Origin: Glossina fuscipes
Taxonomy: Eukaryota > Arthropoda > Insecta > Diptera > Glossinidae
Direction: 5' to 3'
Length of the DNA stretch: 64,000 bases
Assembly (NCBI RefSeq): GCF_014805625.2
Contig: NW_023998415.1
Location: 30,322,243-30,386,242 of the forward strand
In this document: piece after piece, positions 11,062 through 22,200 of the stretch
Position numbering within the stretch: the stretch's first letter is position 1
How the letters are laid out: each line of letters starts with the position of its first letter
The notes under the pieces: generated by a model
What the model was told of the DNA's origin: nothing
What the model saw: the letters and a program-made list of their open reading frames with translations, nothing else
The model's database searches: none
Made by a program: the position numbers and the translations under genes

Positions 11062-11658
11062 CTGTGTAGGAATATAAACCGGCCGGACTACTACGTGGAC
11101 GTACTCCTAAACCGCTTACCGTACTGGCACTGCGTTGCAAACTACCATTTATCGGTTCCTCGGTCTTCTTGGCAGTTCTATCTACCGCAGTCACGTTGTT
11201 TATGTTACCAGTCAAACGGCTACCAGCGCTACCGCCACGTGGAGAACGACTCGAACTTCTGGTGGGAGATTTTAATTGCTGTTGCTGCTGCTGTTGCTGT
11301 TGTTGTTGTTTTTGTTGTTGTTGCTGCTGTTGCTGCTGTTGTTGTTGTTGTACTTGTAAACGTTGCTGTTGTTGTTGTTGCTCTAATCGAGCAGCCTCAA
11401 TGGCCGCAGCATACTCAGCCGCTTCGGAGGATGTGGTCGGACTAAGGTGGGCCTCTTCGTCTTCAGGTATCCTCTGTTCGCCAAGCGATCGACGGGAACC
11501 GCCCGCTTGACTGCAACCACTATGTTTCGGAGAAGTAGGACACGATTGGGCGGTGGTTATGCCACCGGCCGCAGATTGAGGTTTTAAACGTGAACGTGTC
11601 GAAGCAGAAGAGGGCCGACGGCGGAAGAGGCCCTTGGTGGGGTCCATATTGCAAACAC
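11062..11658 (-). CDS. Dual-specificity phosphatase, exon 4 (Ser/poly-Gln tail)
   Basis: The acceptor is ATATAG|GTGTTTGC. Joined to the alternative donor at 12255/12254 it gives GEKCPTG followed by VCNMDPTKGLFRRRPS. The exon is 597 nt, exactly 199 codons, so it keeps phase. The product is a basic, serine-rich segment followed by an acidic patch, an Ala/Glu helix-like stretch and a poly-Gln tract, then SPTRSSSRSPRGG. No catalytic domain is present; this is the extended C-terminal tail of the phosphatase. The donor ACAG|GTTAGA joins it to exon 5. If this donor is not used, the frame stops at TAG (11059-11057) after SYTG, which would be another alternative end. Confidence 0.78.
11277..11386 (-). 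repeat. CAG/CAA repeat encoding poly-Gln in phosphatase exon 4
   Basis: On the - strand the codons are nearly all CAG or CAA and give runs of about 6, 14 and 11 Gln interrupted by RLQV and K. The mixed codon use lowers slippage compared with a pure CAG tract. On the + strand the same bases create meaningless poly-Cys and poly-Val open frames. Confidence 0.93.
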
Positions 11659-11747
11659 CTATATCAAAATGCACTTTAGTTCTAAACAATCATAGATAAA
11701 ATTTGTAATGAAATGCAATACTAGCGCTTAAAAACTGAATGTGACTC

Positions 11748-11753
11748 TTTATT
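11748..11753 (-). promoter_or_regulatory. Candidate poly(A) signal for the short phosphatase isoform
   Basis: TTTATT on the + strand is AATAAA on the - strand. It lies about 77 bp after the read-through stop at 11830 and before exon 4, so use of it would make a short mRNA that ends inside the intron. Confidence 0.5.
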
Positions 11754-11829
11754 CAAAATGTTTTTATGATTTATGATAATATGATAGATAATATGATAGA
11801 TGATAAATAATAATTTCAATTTTAAAAAC

Positions 11830-12705
11830 TCATTCTTCTTGTCTCCTTGCAATTAACGGTTTATATAATTTAACATTGGGCATTAGAATTTCACCATCAT
11901 CATCTTCTTCGCTTGTTGTCTCATTGTCTAATTCATTTTGACTTTTTGACCTTGTAACCTCACTCTTATCAATATTTTTATTAATTTTCTCTTCACTTTC
12001 GCTGTCAATCTTTGCCTGATTTTCTCTATCAACTTCTATATCTGTAATAAGTTCGTTTTTATTTTCTGTAATAGTCTCTGTCGTCGCCTCATTTTTTTTC
12101 TTATTTTTATTCGATTTCCGTTTAGGAGTTTTCCATTGTTCCACCGCAAACGACAACATATAAGTTATATTTCGTCGAGGAACTTCATCACTATCGCTAC
12201 TCTGAACCGTTTCTTCCTTTTGTGGCGTTTCCTTGACATCGGTTATTTGCGTACCTGTGGGACATTTTTCCCCCTTGGCACAATTGCCTTCGCAGATGTC
12301 CTTATTTTGTAACAACTCTTCGTAGTTATCCAACGCAGTCATACATTTAGTACGATCTAGTTGCTCCAAAGCTGTTGAAGGAAAACGCTCTCTTAGGCGC
12401 CTTCGTTCCTCGGCCAAGCGATACATTTCGAATTCTTGTAGTTGCGTTTGAAATCCAATATTTGGATTGGCTACAGCTCGTCCCGCCCGCACTACTTTCA
12501 AGGCATCTTTCCAACTAAGATTTGTTGCAGTCATTATATAAGCCACTGCTACAGTGACCGAACGTGACATACCGGCTAGGCAGTGTATTAAGACATTGCC
12601 CTCACGTAATCTAGCCGCATGTATGAAATCGTTGCACACGGTAAAATACTGCGATAGATTCTGATCGGGCGTATCTGCGGCCATAACACATAGATAGTGT
12701 TTGTC
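11830..12705 (-). CDS. DUSP15/22-type dual-specificity phosphatase, exon 3 (catalytic; alternative tail)
   Basis: The exon begins after acceptor TTTATAG and encodes the catalytic half of a small atypical dual-specificity phosphatase, which removes phosphate from Tyr and Ser/Thr. The signature HCLAGMSRS lies at 12585-12559 with the nucleophile Cys codon at 12582-12580. The general-acid region is AADTPDQNLSQYF, and ANPNIGFQTQLQEFE closes the domain, in close agreement with vertebrate DUSP22/DUSP15. After the domain come ERRRLRERFPS and a Cys-containing stretch ending GEKCPTG. There CCCACAG|GTACGC forms a good donor (exon end 12255). Read through instead, the frame stays open for another 141 codons: a Lys/Glu/Asp-rich, probably disordered tail ending RRQEE and TGA (11832-11830). 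That long open frame in AT-rich DNA suggests both forms are real. Short isoform: 337 residues; long isoform: 457. Confidence 0.93.
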   Translation of the reverse strand, partial: DKHYLCVMAADTPDQNLSQYFTVCNDFIHAARLREGNVLIHCLAGMSRSVTVAVAYIMTATNLSWKDALKVVRAGRAVANPNIGFQTQLQEFEMYRLAEERRRLRERFPSTALEQLDRTKCMTALDNYEELLQNKDICEGNCAKGEKCPTGTQITDVKETPQKEETVQSSDSDEVPRRNITYMLSFAVEQWKTPKRKSNKNKKKNEATTETITENKNELITDIEVDRENQAKIDSESEEKINKNIDKSEVTRSKSQNELDNETTSEEDDDGEILMPNVKLYKPLIARRQEE

Positions 12706-12763
12706 CTATAAAAATGAAGAATCGATTGTAAAAATTGTTCGTAATTAATCTTTCAATCCTTAC

Positions 12764-12880
12764 CGGCAATAACCGTCTCGGACTGTCATGTATGGCCACT
12801 ATATGAGTGATTTGAAATTTATCCAATTGTTGCGTATCTTTCGAATCACGATAATTGCCTACATACAAGCCGGGCAATAC
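12764..12880 (-). CDS. Dual-specificity phosphatase, exon 2
   Basis: 117 nt, 39 whole codons, between acceptor TTTTTAG and donor CCG|GTAAGG. It encodes VLPGLYVGNYRDSKDTQQLD and continues to THIVAIHDSPRRLLP. This is the N-terminal beta strand and first helix of the DUSP fold; PGLYxGN and ITHIxxxHD are typical of the DUSP15/22 group. Both flanking introns are phase 0. The intron to exon 3 is 58 bp (12706-12763); the one to exon 1 is 1083 bp. Confidence 0.92.
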
Positions 12881-13963
12881 CTAAAAATTTTGCAAAAACG
12901 TTAAATTTATTCAATTTGCTGCAGTTATTCTAGGGCAGACCATGCCTCAGTCATTAAATAATTCATTGGAAAAAGAAAAAATTCGATATAGATTCGTTAA
13001 GTTGGTAAGAGCTTGCCAGCAATAGTTATTTTTATATTTTGTATTTCACCTTTTTGACGGCTGGCTATGTATGTTTTGTTGCTGCACACAGATTGCACTT
13101 TAATGATATAATTATTACTACTTCAATAACAAGATGCATAGGCTCGCTGCTGTATATCAAATATTGTCTCAGTTATATGGCATTATATAAGGCGCACAAG
13201 CACTTTGTCTACCCACCTTTAATATTCTAGCACAGAACAACTTACATACTTTACATGAATACGCAGTCATTTCTTGATACTAGAATTCTGCAATTTTCTC
13301 GATTGCCTGCGATTTGAAAATATTGTCTTTTTTCTTTTCTTATTTTCTTCCATATTGTTATGATTACCAAAAATTTTCACATGTCGTAATACTAAAATTG
13401 CTTGCAAAATATTGCAGGTTTTTTTTATTTTTTTTTTTTATTTTTTTACTATGGATAGAGGACATGTATTAAGCACAGCTTGCTATCTGTTCAAATTTCT
13501 TCTTTATTGAAGGGAAAAATGCACGTTTCACACAAAAACAACAAAAGGATAACACCTTCAAAAGAAAAAAAAAAAAAAAAATGAAAATGAATAAATCACC
13601 TAACTCACTTTCATTAGCAATGTATAACGAATTCATTTTAAATTAATAATACGATATATATTGTTGAAATTCTCGCATGGCAGAGTAATCTGTTTTTTAA
13701 TTTCATGGCGGTGAGTAGACTACTGAGAAGGTGAAGTTAATTTATAAATGTGTTTAGAAATTCGACTTATAATTATTTTCGGAGTAACCGCATATTGTCG
13801 CGAGTATTGCAAGCAAAAAGTCGCACTTTAGCACACCGGTCTCCTTCGGTTGAGAATGATATGCCGAAGAAGTTATTAATGAAATAATTGAATTATAAAA
13901 TTCAAGCGAAGTTTTAAGTACATTAAGTAAAAATAAAAGGAAAGATAATTAGAGCGTGCTTAC

Positions 13964-13984
13964 CTTGTTCATGCCATTTCCCAT
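13964..13984 (-). CDS. Dual-specificity phosphatase, exon 1 (myristoylation signal)
   Basis: Only seven codons, ATG to AAG, encoding MGNGMNK, followed by donor GTAAGC at 13963. Too short for ORF scanning, but it joins in phase to VLPGLYVGN and reproduces the N-terminus of the DUSP15/22 group, which begins MGNGMNKxLPGLYxGN. Gly2 in this context is a standard N-myristoylation signal, so the enzyme is probably anchored at the inner face of membranes. Confidence 0.92.
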
Positions 13985-14089
13985 GTTGCCAGGCGCTTCA
14001 AGTTCAAGTTAAACTTAAAATTTTGTAAAATTCCGGTCAAACCTTGATGATATCCTTTCTAAAATGCCTTCCATAAATGTCACAAAGAT
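13985..14089 (-). other. 5' UTR part of phosphatase exon 1, with upstream acceptor
   Basis: On the - strand TTTTATTGCAG lies directly before 14089, a good splice acceptor 105 bp before the ATG. It suggests that the 5' UTR continues in another exon at higher coordinates, and that the promoter lies somewhere in the gene-poor DNA to the right. Confidence 0.5.
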
Positions 14090-15177
14090 CTGCAATAAAA
14101 CAATCGTAACAGTTCTATTTATATATGAGACGTAGTATATATATGTACTGAGTAAGTATATTTTTGAAATGAATATCCTGAACAAATGCGATTTAGTATA
14201 TTTATGTAGATGTCCTTAGCATACACAAGACAGACTTCATTTTCAACTACGACAAAAGTATACGTATAAACCGCTTTAAAATCCTTGAGTTTTTTCTCTC
14301 CTTTGGCGCAGGAGAACATAAACGAAATTTAATAGTTTGTAGTTAAATCGATAACAAAAACAATTTTATATACTTTGAAGATAACCAATCAATAGGTAAG
14401 AGTCGATGGGCGGATCTATGCGCTTTGTTTTCAAATTATATTTTTGCAAAAGATCCACTTGGCGTTTATGACATCATTTACAAACTGTATTGGTACACAT
14501 ATCTGTATGGCGCCTTATTTCTCCGCAATAGTTGACTGCAGTTTTGGTATGCGACACCAATTGCTTTAACAGGGCACATTAAGTTAATGCGGGCACATTT
14601 GCAACACCCAGAACAACATGAGATATATTCAACTTTTCCAATTCCCACCAAATAATTTAGAATCGTTTTATGCTATCGATTTTAGCTCGTCTGTGTGCCT
14701 GCGTCAGACCACTGCCCTTGCATTTGGTGTTCAACCTACAAGCTGAAAGTTCAACCTGAAAACTGTTGAAGTGGCGCACTTTGACACAAAGTCGACCACT
14801 GCTGAGAAAGGATTGAACAGAATGATTTTTATAACCATTACTCATATAACGCCCCTTTATATGAGAAAAGAAATGGTGCGCTAGAAAAGAGTATTGTATT
14901 TCAGCAAGCGAAATGAATATACGAAGTTTAGATCGAATGGGTCCATTTTATTAACACCCGTCCTCTCCCTTTATAACTCGTCCAAGGCAAAACTAAGCTT
15001 TCATTCAGCAAAAAAACTAAAAAAAAAATGATTTTTAATATTTTACCATGAAAATTGTTCGTTGGCAATAGTAATTCGATGTAAAAATGAACTTTATTAA
15101 ACTTGGACTACATCTGCCTATTTTTTGAAAAGTAAGCTTTCACAGGCCAACAAAGTCCAATTATTTGACTAGAAAAT
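14090..15177. other. Upstream region of the phosphatase, no exon identified
   Basis: AT-rich; a small block near 14600 (gcaacacccagaa) resembles the start of the DINE-1-like repeat. No core promoter could be assigned with any confidence. Confidence 0.4.
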
Positions 15178-15322
15178 TATTATTATTATTATTATTATTA
15201 TAAATTTAGCCAGAGAATAAATTCCAAGACTGAAGTCTTAAAGCACTAGGATCTAAGGCTTTTGGCTCTACCGACCATTGAGTTACTAGTCGAGACTCTT
15301 GCCTACTCGCCCACTCATCTAC
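15178..15322 (-). mobile_element. SINE-like element, copy S1 (internally deleted)
   Basis: On the - strand it reads gggcgagtaggcaagagtct, then ctagtaactcaatggtc, then ggtagag, then ccttaga.cctagtgcttt, then gaatttattctctggc and a (TAA)n tail. It matches S2 and S3 but lacks about 20 bases that include the B box, and about 12 bases around 'ttttttaataa'. A dead copy. Confidence 0.75.
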
Positions 15323-18300
15323 TTGCAGACTCTCTTTACTAAAAACTCAGCTACAATCGAGCCTCAAGATTTAATAAATAAGTCGGTGTGTTATTCAGAG
15401 GGTCGGAGAAGTTTGTAGTGTGTTTTGGTGTCTAATGCGTGCTGGATGGATATGGAGGCGCCTTGAACATTAAAAATCCAAGGACTCTGACAATGCGGAC
15501 ACGCCACGCCTTTTTAATACATGATTTAACTACAATTTCAAATGAAGAAATTTGATCTTAATCTCGGTTCCTTATGGTTCGCAGGACACCCATTTATCCC
15601 AATTTATCTCAGCTGATTTTGTCTTTTTAATACAAGCTAGTGGTGTGGGAGAATACCTTCTATGTTATTTTTGCTTTTCGTTTTGGTTTTTTTTTTTTTT
15701 TTTGTTTGCTTTTCTCTTCTTTCGTTTTGTTGTTTCTTATGTAATCGAGTACAAACGTTGTAATCAATATTTAATCTTAAGATGAAGAAGTCGATGTTGG
15801 CAAAAGTTTTCAGGCCTGATTATATTATATTTTAACCAGTTAGTATGCAAGCTTTTCAATAAACGAGCTGGCATTAGGTGAATGTGCATATAATAGCTTA
15901 TGCTTAAGCTGAAATGTATGCAGTGCTCATCCGCTATTGTGACAGTTATTGTCGCTGCTATTTAATTTTAGTTTTAGTATATTCGTTTTTTTCTCTCTTG
16001 AAACTATCATTGTCGTTATAATCTATTTTTTTTTTTTTTCATTTCTCCTGCTGTATTTGCTGGGCTTACTATTGTATTTTATTTCATGTGTATGCAGCCA
16101 ACTAACCAACAATCAACAGTTAGTTGTTGACTGTTAAGGCTTAAGGCTTTTTAACATTTCTCTCATTTGCCTCATTTTAGGTGATTTTCATTTTTTCTTC
16201 TATTTACCTGACGAGTGCATACATGTACATATGTATGTATGTATTCATAAAATTAAGCATTTTCAAGGATATATTCTTCTTAAGAATAATGAAAAGAGAT
16301 GATCGCCTTTTAATGAATTGTTGGAAAAGAATTTTAATATGTGGCATTACTTTAAACTCACGTTTCGTACTCCTTACGTATTAAATTAACGCAAACAGTC
16401 ATTGTTTTGCTTTGTTAGCTTTAACACTCACTTACTTTTTAAAGTGCTTAAGCAATGTCTGACAATTTCTTCTTTTTTTTTTTTTTTTTTTTAATTACGT
16501 ACTCAACGACCTTGTATTAACTTTATTTTTATTTTTATATTTTTTTTTTTGCTTCCAACACGAACTCGTGCGTAATCAAAATGTCTTAAATCAAACACTG
16601 ACCACTTGTTAGTTATCTCCTTAATTAAAGTGTACGAATAGTTTAGACTGTTCAAGATATTAGATTATGATGTAGTAGTGACATAGTTAAAAAATATAAA
16701 GTTTCATTCTTCATTTCCTTCTAAGCATAACTCTGAAGATTATATATACGCCTTGGGACAAATCTACGATGCCTGTACACCACTTTGCCGAAACATTTTT
16801 TTAACAATGATTGCATAGATGATAAACAGTCGATGTTTACGTGTAGGGGGATTCATGTTTTCTTCGAATGTGGCCCACGGTAGTCAATTCGAGATGTATT
16901 ACATTAGCGGTTTGTCAAGCTTTCTATTATACATTTTTCCGTGATAGGGTTTTAAAGCGGATTCTAGTTAAGCAAAACAATGGCTGGACAGTAGGACTGA
17001 CAAACGGATATTGTTACATCAATTTACGAATTTACACTTATCAAGAATATTTTATATATAAAATACTCGATAATGAATAATGTAATTCAGAATTTGCGTT
17101 ACGATAACACATAGTTGCTATTGCGTGTAAGACTATGACCAGGCAGGGACATCTGAAAGTTGACTTGTCAAACAATTTGGCAATTAAGAGTGAAGTGTGA
17201 AACAATCTCTTATATAAATTTTTATTCAAAATAATTCAAAATGAATGCTTTTGTAGATGAGACTAAAATCGTATACGATACGAGTGATAGCATAAAGTTG
17301 TAAGTTAGAAGACTCGAGTTAATAGTTTGCAGTCATCACGGTTGATAACCGTCTTGATGATTCCCGTGAGAAAACAAACATTCGTCCTTTTCTTTTTTCT
17401 TTTTTGCCTCCCGTATTTTGTACTCTAAAGGTTTTATTAAAGACCGCTGGTCCCATCAATTACTGAGAAAACCAGAGTTGTTAGGCAGTAATTAAATTTG
17501 CGTTGTTGTTCTCGTTTATTTTGTTTCGCTAGTAGTGGTAAGGACTTGAAAGTTTAACAGGCCGGAAATTTTACATGACAGAAAGTAGGATATATGTTCA
17601 TTGGATGAAATTTTACTGTTCACATATTTGCACACACATGAAATCTATATTGATTGATACGAACAGAAAACAAGCAAAATAAAAACTCATTTAAAAAAAA
17701 AAAAAAAAAGAAGAGAATATAACAGCATTGACTCAGATCGAAATTTTAATACCGCTCACTAGTTCGTACACAATATTTGATTCCAAGCAAGACATACACA
17801 TGTATATACAACAAAGCGAACAACAAGGCGAACTTTTCATTTAGACTTGAAATCGTTGAATTTTTTTATTATTATTATTATTATTATTTTTGTTTTTTGC
17901 CTTTGACATCTGCGCGGAGTATCATATCAATAAATGCAAGGGCTGCAGAATCCCACGTCTTTTTGCAAACATACAAAAGTGAATTTTCAATGTTTACCTG
18001 ACACAATGATTTGTGATTAGCAGGGCGGCATAAAGCGCATATGACACAGAAATAACTGACCAATCGCGAGCGAATGTCTTTATGCGCAAATCGTTCAACA
18101 CATTCGAAGTCATGTTGACTTCAATTGTGGTGTTCGCGGTGTTGTGCATTATGGATGTCTTCCTTCAAGAAGATTAAGTAAAAATTTTTTCATTTTTTAA
18201 TTACAAGCCGTAAGACTTTGTGTAATCTACTAACAACGTTTATTAAATACTAGTTTAAAACGACTTTTAAAGCTTAGGTTCAACGGCTCTATGGTTTTCA

Positions 18301-19083
18301 GTCCGTTAATTTGGAGAAAAACCACCAATTTATATGATAATTGCTATTGGATCCATGAAAAAATTTCATCTTCATCTTTAAACTTAATTTGGATATGGAA
18401 AATGATTAGAGTGAATTTTCATCTTCTAGATAAAAAGTTATAGTAATTACAACATCACCAAATCGCATGCACTTTGAACACTGACCGAGAAGGTATCGAT
18501 TTTATATGCTTTATGAGGCGAGGGCTTTACTACAAACATCTGACAAGTTTAATGTAGTGAATAAGGGAAGCGTAACAAGATGGGAATTACGTTCTCTTTG
18601 CCGGTTCAATTTGTGATTGAATTTTCCAAAATTCATTATTAGCTTGTATTTAGAATAAAAAAACTGTCGATAAATTATGATTATAGTATCATATACGAGT
18701 GATGTTGTTGTTGTTGTTATTATTATTATTATTATTAAACTCTGTATAGAATTCCCAATACAAAAATATTTATTCAACTGCTTCTAGAACTTGTGCATAG
18801 AACTAATGCAATGATGAATAAAACAATTTATTCGGCACTTGTAAGTGATAAAAACATTTTCAGCTTTCTGAGTAAAGACAAACATAAGCGAGAATTTTCT
18901 TGGAAAAACTCACAAAACAACGTCGGTTCATATATATAAATACCGTATGTTTTACGACAGTGAAGGCAAGTTTGAAAAAATAGTCCTGCACAAGTTTTCC
19001 AAAGTCTTTGTTTCATTTTTTGTTCGAGTTCTTTACAGAGCTCGACAAAAACATACATTCAAGGTAAGGCAGATGTAATTATA
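15323..19083. other. Gene-free AT-rich DNA
   Basis: Contains many T-runs (15690, 16028, 16472, 16543), a TTA/ATT microsatellite at 17867-17888 and TTG/TTA repeats near 18702-18736. Open frames here are short and low-complexity. No RNA gene or transposon protein recognised. Confidence 0.45.
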
Positions 19084-19293
19084 ATTTCTATAAAATTTAC
19101 GGCTTTATTCAATTCAATTCAAATGATGATAATGGAATATGAAAGAATGGTTGAAGCTGATAAACTAATTTCGAATCCTATTCAAGCTCCCAATGACGAA
19201 TTACAAGGAATTCCAATTATTCATCCTAAAAATAAATTCATTAAAAATATTAATTTTGATGAATTATTCAAAATGAAAAAGATATTATTCTAA
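19084..19293 (+). pseudogene. Unrecognised open frame with protein-like composition
   Basis: The frame is open from before 19084 to the TAA at about 19291. The first ATG is at 19123 and gives 56 residues, for example YERMVEADKLISNPIQAPND and then IPIIHPKNKFIKNI. The amino-acid mix is balanced and not a simple product of A/T homopolymers. Downstream frames break at once. I do not recognise the family; a fragment of a retroelement protein is one possibility. There is no splice or start context that clearly marks it as a host gene. Confidence 0.25.
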
Positions 19294-22200
19294 TAGTTTG
19301 TACTCAGCAGCATCAAAAAGTGTAGCATAGACCTGATCAACAACAGCAAAATAGATTTAAATCTTGCTTAAAATTTAAGTTCTAATGCATGTCTGGTGCG
19401 ATAACCATGTAAGTCATGTTTTCCTCATATGAAATGTGCCAGCTTTGCTGATGGAACTGCTGATGTTGAATTCGATTGTTCGAAAGGTCTGTATTAGTTG
19501 TATCAGAGACTGAGGTAGCAATGTGCCACATTTTCCAAACTAAAAATCGCAAAATATTTAGAGGCCTTCAAAACATACAAACAAGATTTCTTTAATAGAT
19601 TACAAATTTTTGAAAAATCTGTCTTAAGGTTACAGCAGCTTCTCTTCTTCATTAATTTATATTTCGTTTTCTCTCATTCTGACATTCGTTCCCCGGAGAT
19701 TTGAGATCCTCTCATTTGCACAAATAATTAGAGAAACTTCTTGGCATATCTCCTAATACAGATTCTGTTTCTCATGTTCATGAAAGGCCTTACAACACTA
19801 ACTCTGGCACCAACATTACTTGAATAACCTGAACCTCTCCAATCACTATATTATATCGAAAGGTATAGGATCCATCCGCTCAGGTGTAAGATTAAAATTA
19901 ACATTTTTCTATCCTCATTTTATGATCAGCTACGTTCAATCATTTCTATATCCGCCCCTATCGGACAACGTTCGCGGCTCGCGTTGTATAACTGGATTTG
20001 ACCGTTAAAAAGATTAAAGGCACATATTTTTAACTATTTTAAGATATTTTTAAAGTAGGCGTCAGATGATAAGCCCGCTTGATTTTCTCACGAAGTTATG
20101 TGTCTTCTTTTTATTTAAATGAACAAGTGAAAAACCATTTAATAAATTAGTCTTTTATGTAATGAAAGCAAAATGTGAAATAGAAGAACGCTCTGCTCTG
20201 GCCGCAATTCGTTACTTATTTTATATTTATTTTCATTTAGAATCTATAAGCACAACAAGCAAAATGAAACTCTTTTGTTGGCTGTTGAAAGAAATGCCGG
20301 AAGAGAGGAAGGAAAGCAATGAATCGGCAACAACGTCTAATAATATTCCTTTTTAATATAGTAATGATGCAAATGAGATCGTAAGTACACATCAAACACT
20401 TGTTTGAAAACTAGTTTATAGACAAAGTGTAAAAGAAAGGATGGCATTGAAAAGACAATTGAATAAAACGTAAAAACACATTTATAGAGACATTATTATA
20501 AATAATCATATTAGCACCGAACGTAAGCAAATTATACATAAGTGATGATGATGCCTGATACCGTGAAGTGTAACAAAAAAAAAAAAAAAATTGACAATTT
20601 CTCAATATGATAAAGTGAATCATAGTTGAAAATATTCAATCATGAATATACCTAAAGCGTCCATTTTTTTTACCTATCTATAGTAATCTTTCTCTATTTT
20701 ATGTACTCATAATAATCCGTATATTGATGCGCCCAGGAGGAGCGCATGAAAAAATATCTTCTTTGTCAAGCTTTCAATTAGTGACAAAGCAATATGCGAT
20801 TATCAGAGTTTCTTAAAGTGTTTCTAAACGCATACACACTTTAATAAATTCGAAATATTCATTGATTTGAGTTCATATCACTCGGTCCTGAACTTAGAAA
20901 AAAAAAACCTGAGAAGTCAAAGTTTGGGTGCGACTTTTGTAAACGAATTTAAATTTTCTGTGCGGAACCACAGATGGAACTAATTGGACGGACGGACGAA
21001 TGTGGCTAATTAATAAAAAAAACAAAACGGTCTTAATCGTAAAATGAACATATGTCAATCACAGACTTATGGCTATAAAAACGATTGATAGCTTTATTGG
21101 TGGAGAAGGGCTATTCCAGATTTATAACGCTTTGGAGCATTCGGAAAAATGTGCTTGAAGATGTGTCGGTCTTTTCATATAACCGTAGGTCAAATGTCAC
21201 GCAGTTCAATTCACGTTAAAGTTACAGCTTAATATCAGTAAATGTTTTACTTGAAAGCTAAAAGGAAATTTTTTAAATAGCAATTACATCTTGCTTGAAC
21301 AGGTACTTGATGCGGTGGCTTTGTGGACAGTAGAGAATATTTTTAAGCCTTTCTTATATAGATATTTATAGATACAATAGATCACAAACCCCACAAATGC
21401 CTTATTGAAAAAATTAAACTGTAGTTATCTAACAGCACTTATACTAAGCTGCGAAGTTATCCTTCAGACCCTACCTTTGTAATGCACACCAACGACTGTT
21501 TGCCTATGAATAGAAAAATCATAAGTAACTAAACTAACTAAGCTAACTAAATTTCCGCAAGGAACCACATATGAACCTGTTTTATATTTACAGTATACGA
21601 CAGATATCATCTATCGACTCAATCCACTGCTGATACCGCCATTCAGCGCAATCATATTAATCCCATGGCAATGTCGTCATGTAAAACAAAACGACATCGA
21701 CATCTTTGGAAAAATGGCTCGATAAGTATAAGATGATAAATAGTAAGCCCATCTATCTAAGCGCATGCAACTTTAGCTTCAAGTGGGAAAATCTGTCTCT
21801 CTGTTACTGTCTACATAATGCTAGAAGACATGCACAAATAAAATATACTGGAATCCGTTCAGCTTGAGAGGTCTTCACAATGCGAATTGGTACAAAATAT
21901 GTATATACTTGCCAGCCCCCTCCCCGCATGTGCAATTTCAGTAGGAGCAGAAGATAACCCTCTCAGAAGAAGCGTGAAAAAAGTCTCTCTCACAGCAAAC
22001 CAAGCACGGTAGTATGCACATGAACCGGTATAATCCGTAGAATGTCAAAGCGTTGTACCGATGACCTTTCGGAAAACAATAAAACTTATAAGATTTTAAT
22101 ACGCATTGCTATTTGTATGCTTAAAACGGAAGGAAAAGAAAAAGATTTGAAATTGCGGGCGTCACAAATTCATCATAAGGTGTAAATAAAAGTTTCTTTT

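Noticed and set aside
11095..11510. Two + strand open frames of about 115 codons
   Set aside because: They are the antisense of the poly-Gln exon of the phosphatase; the translations are poly-Val and poly-Cys.
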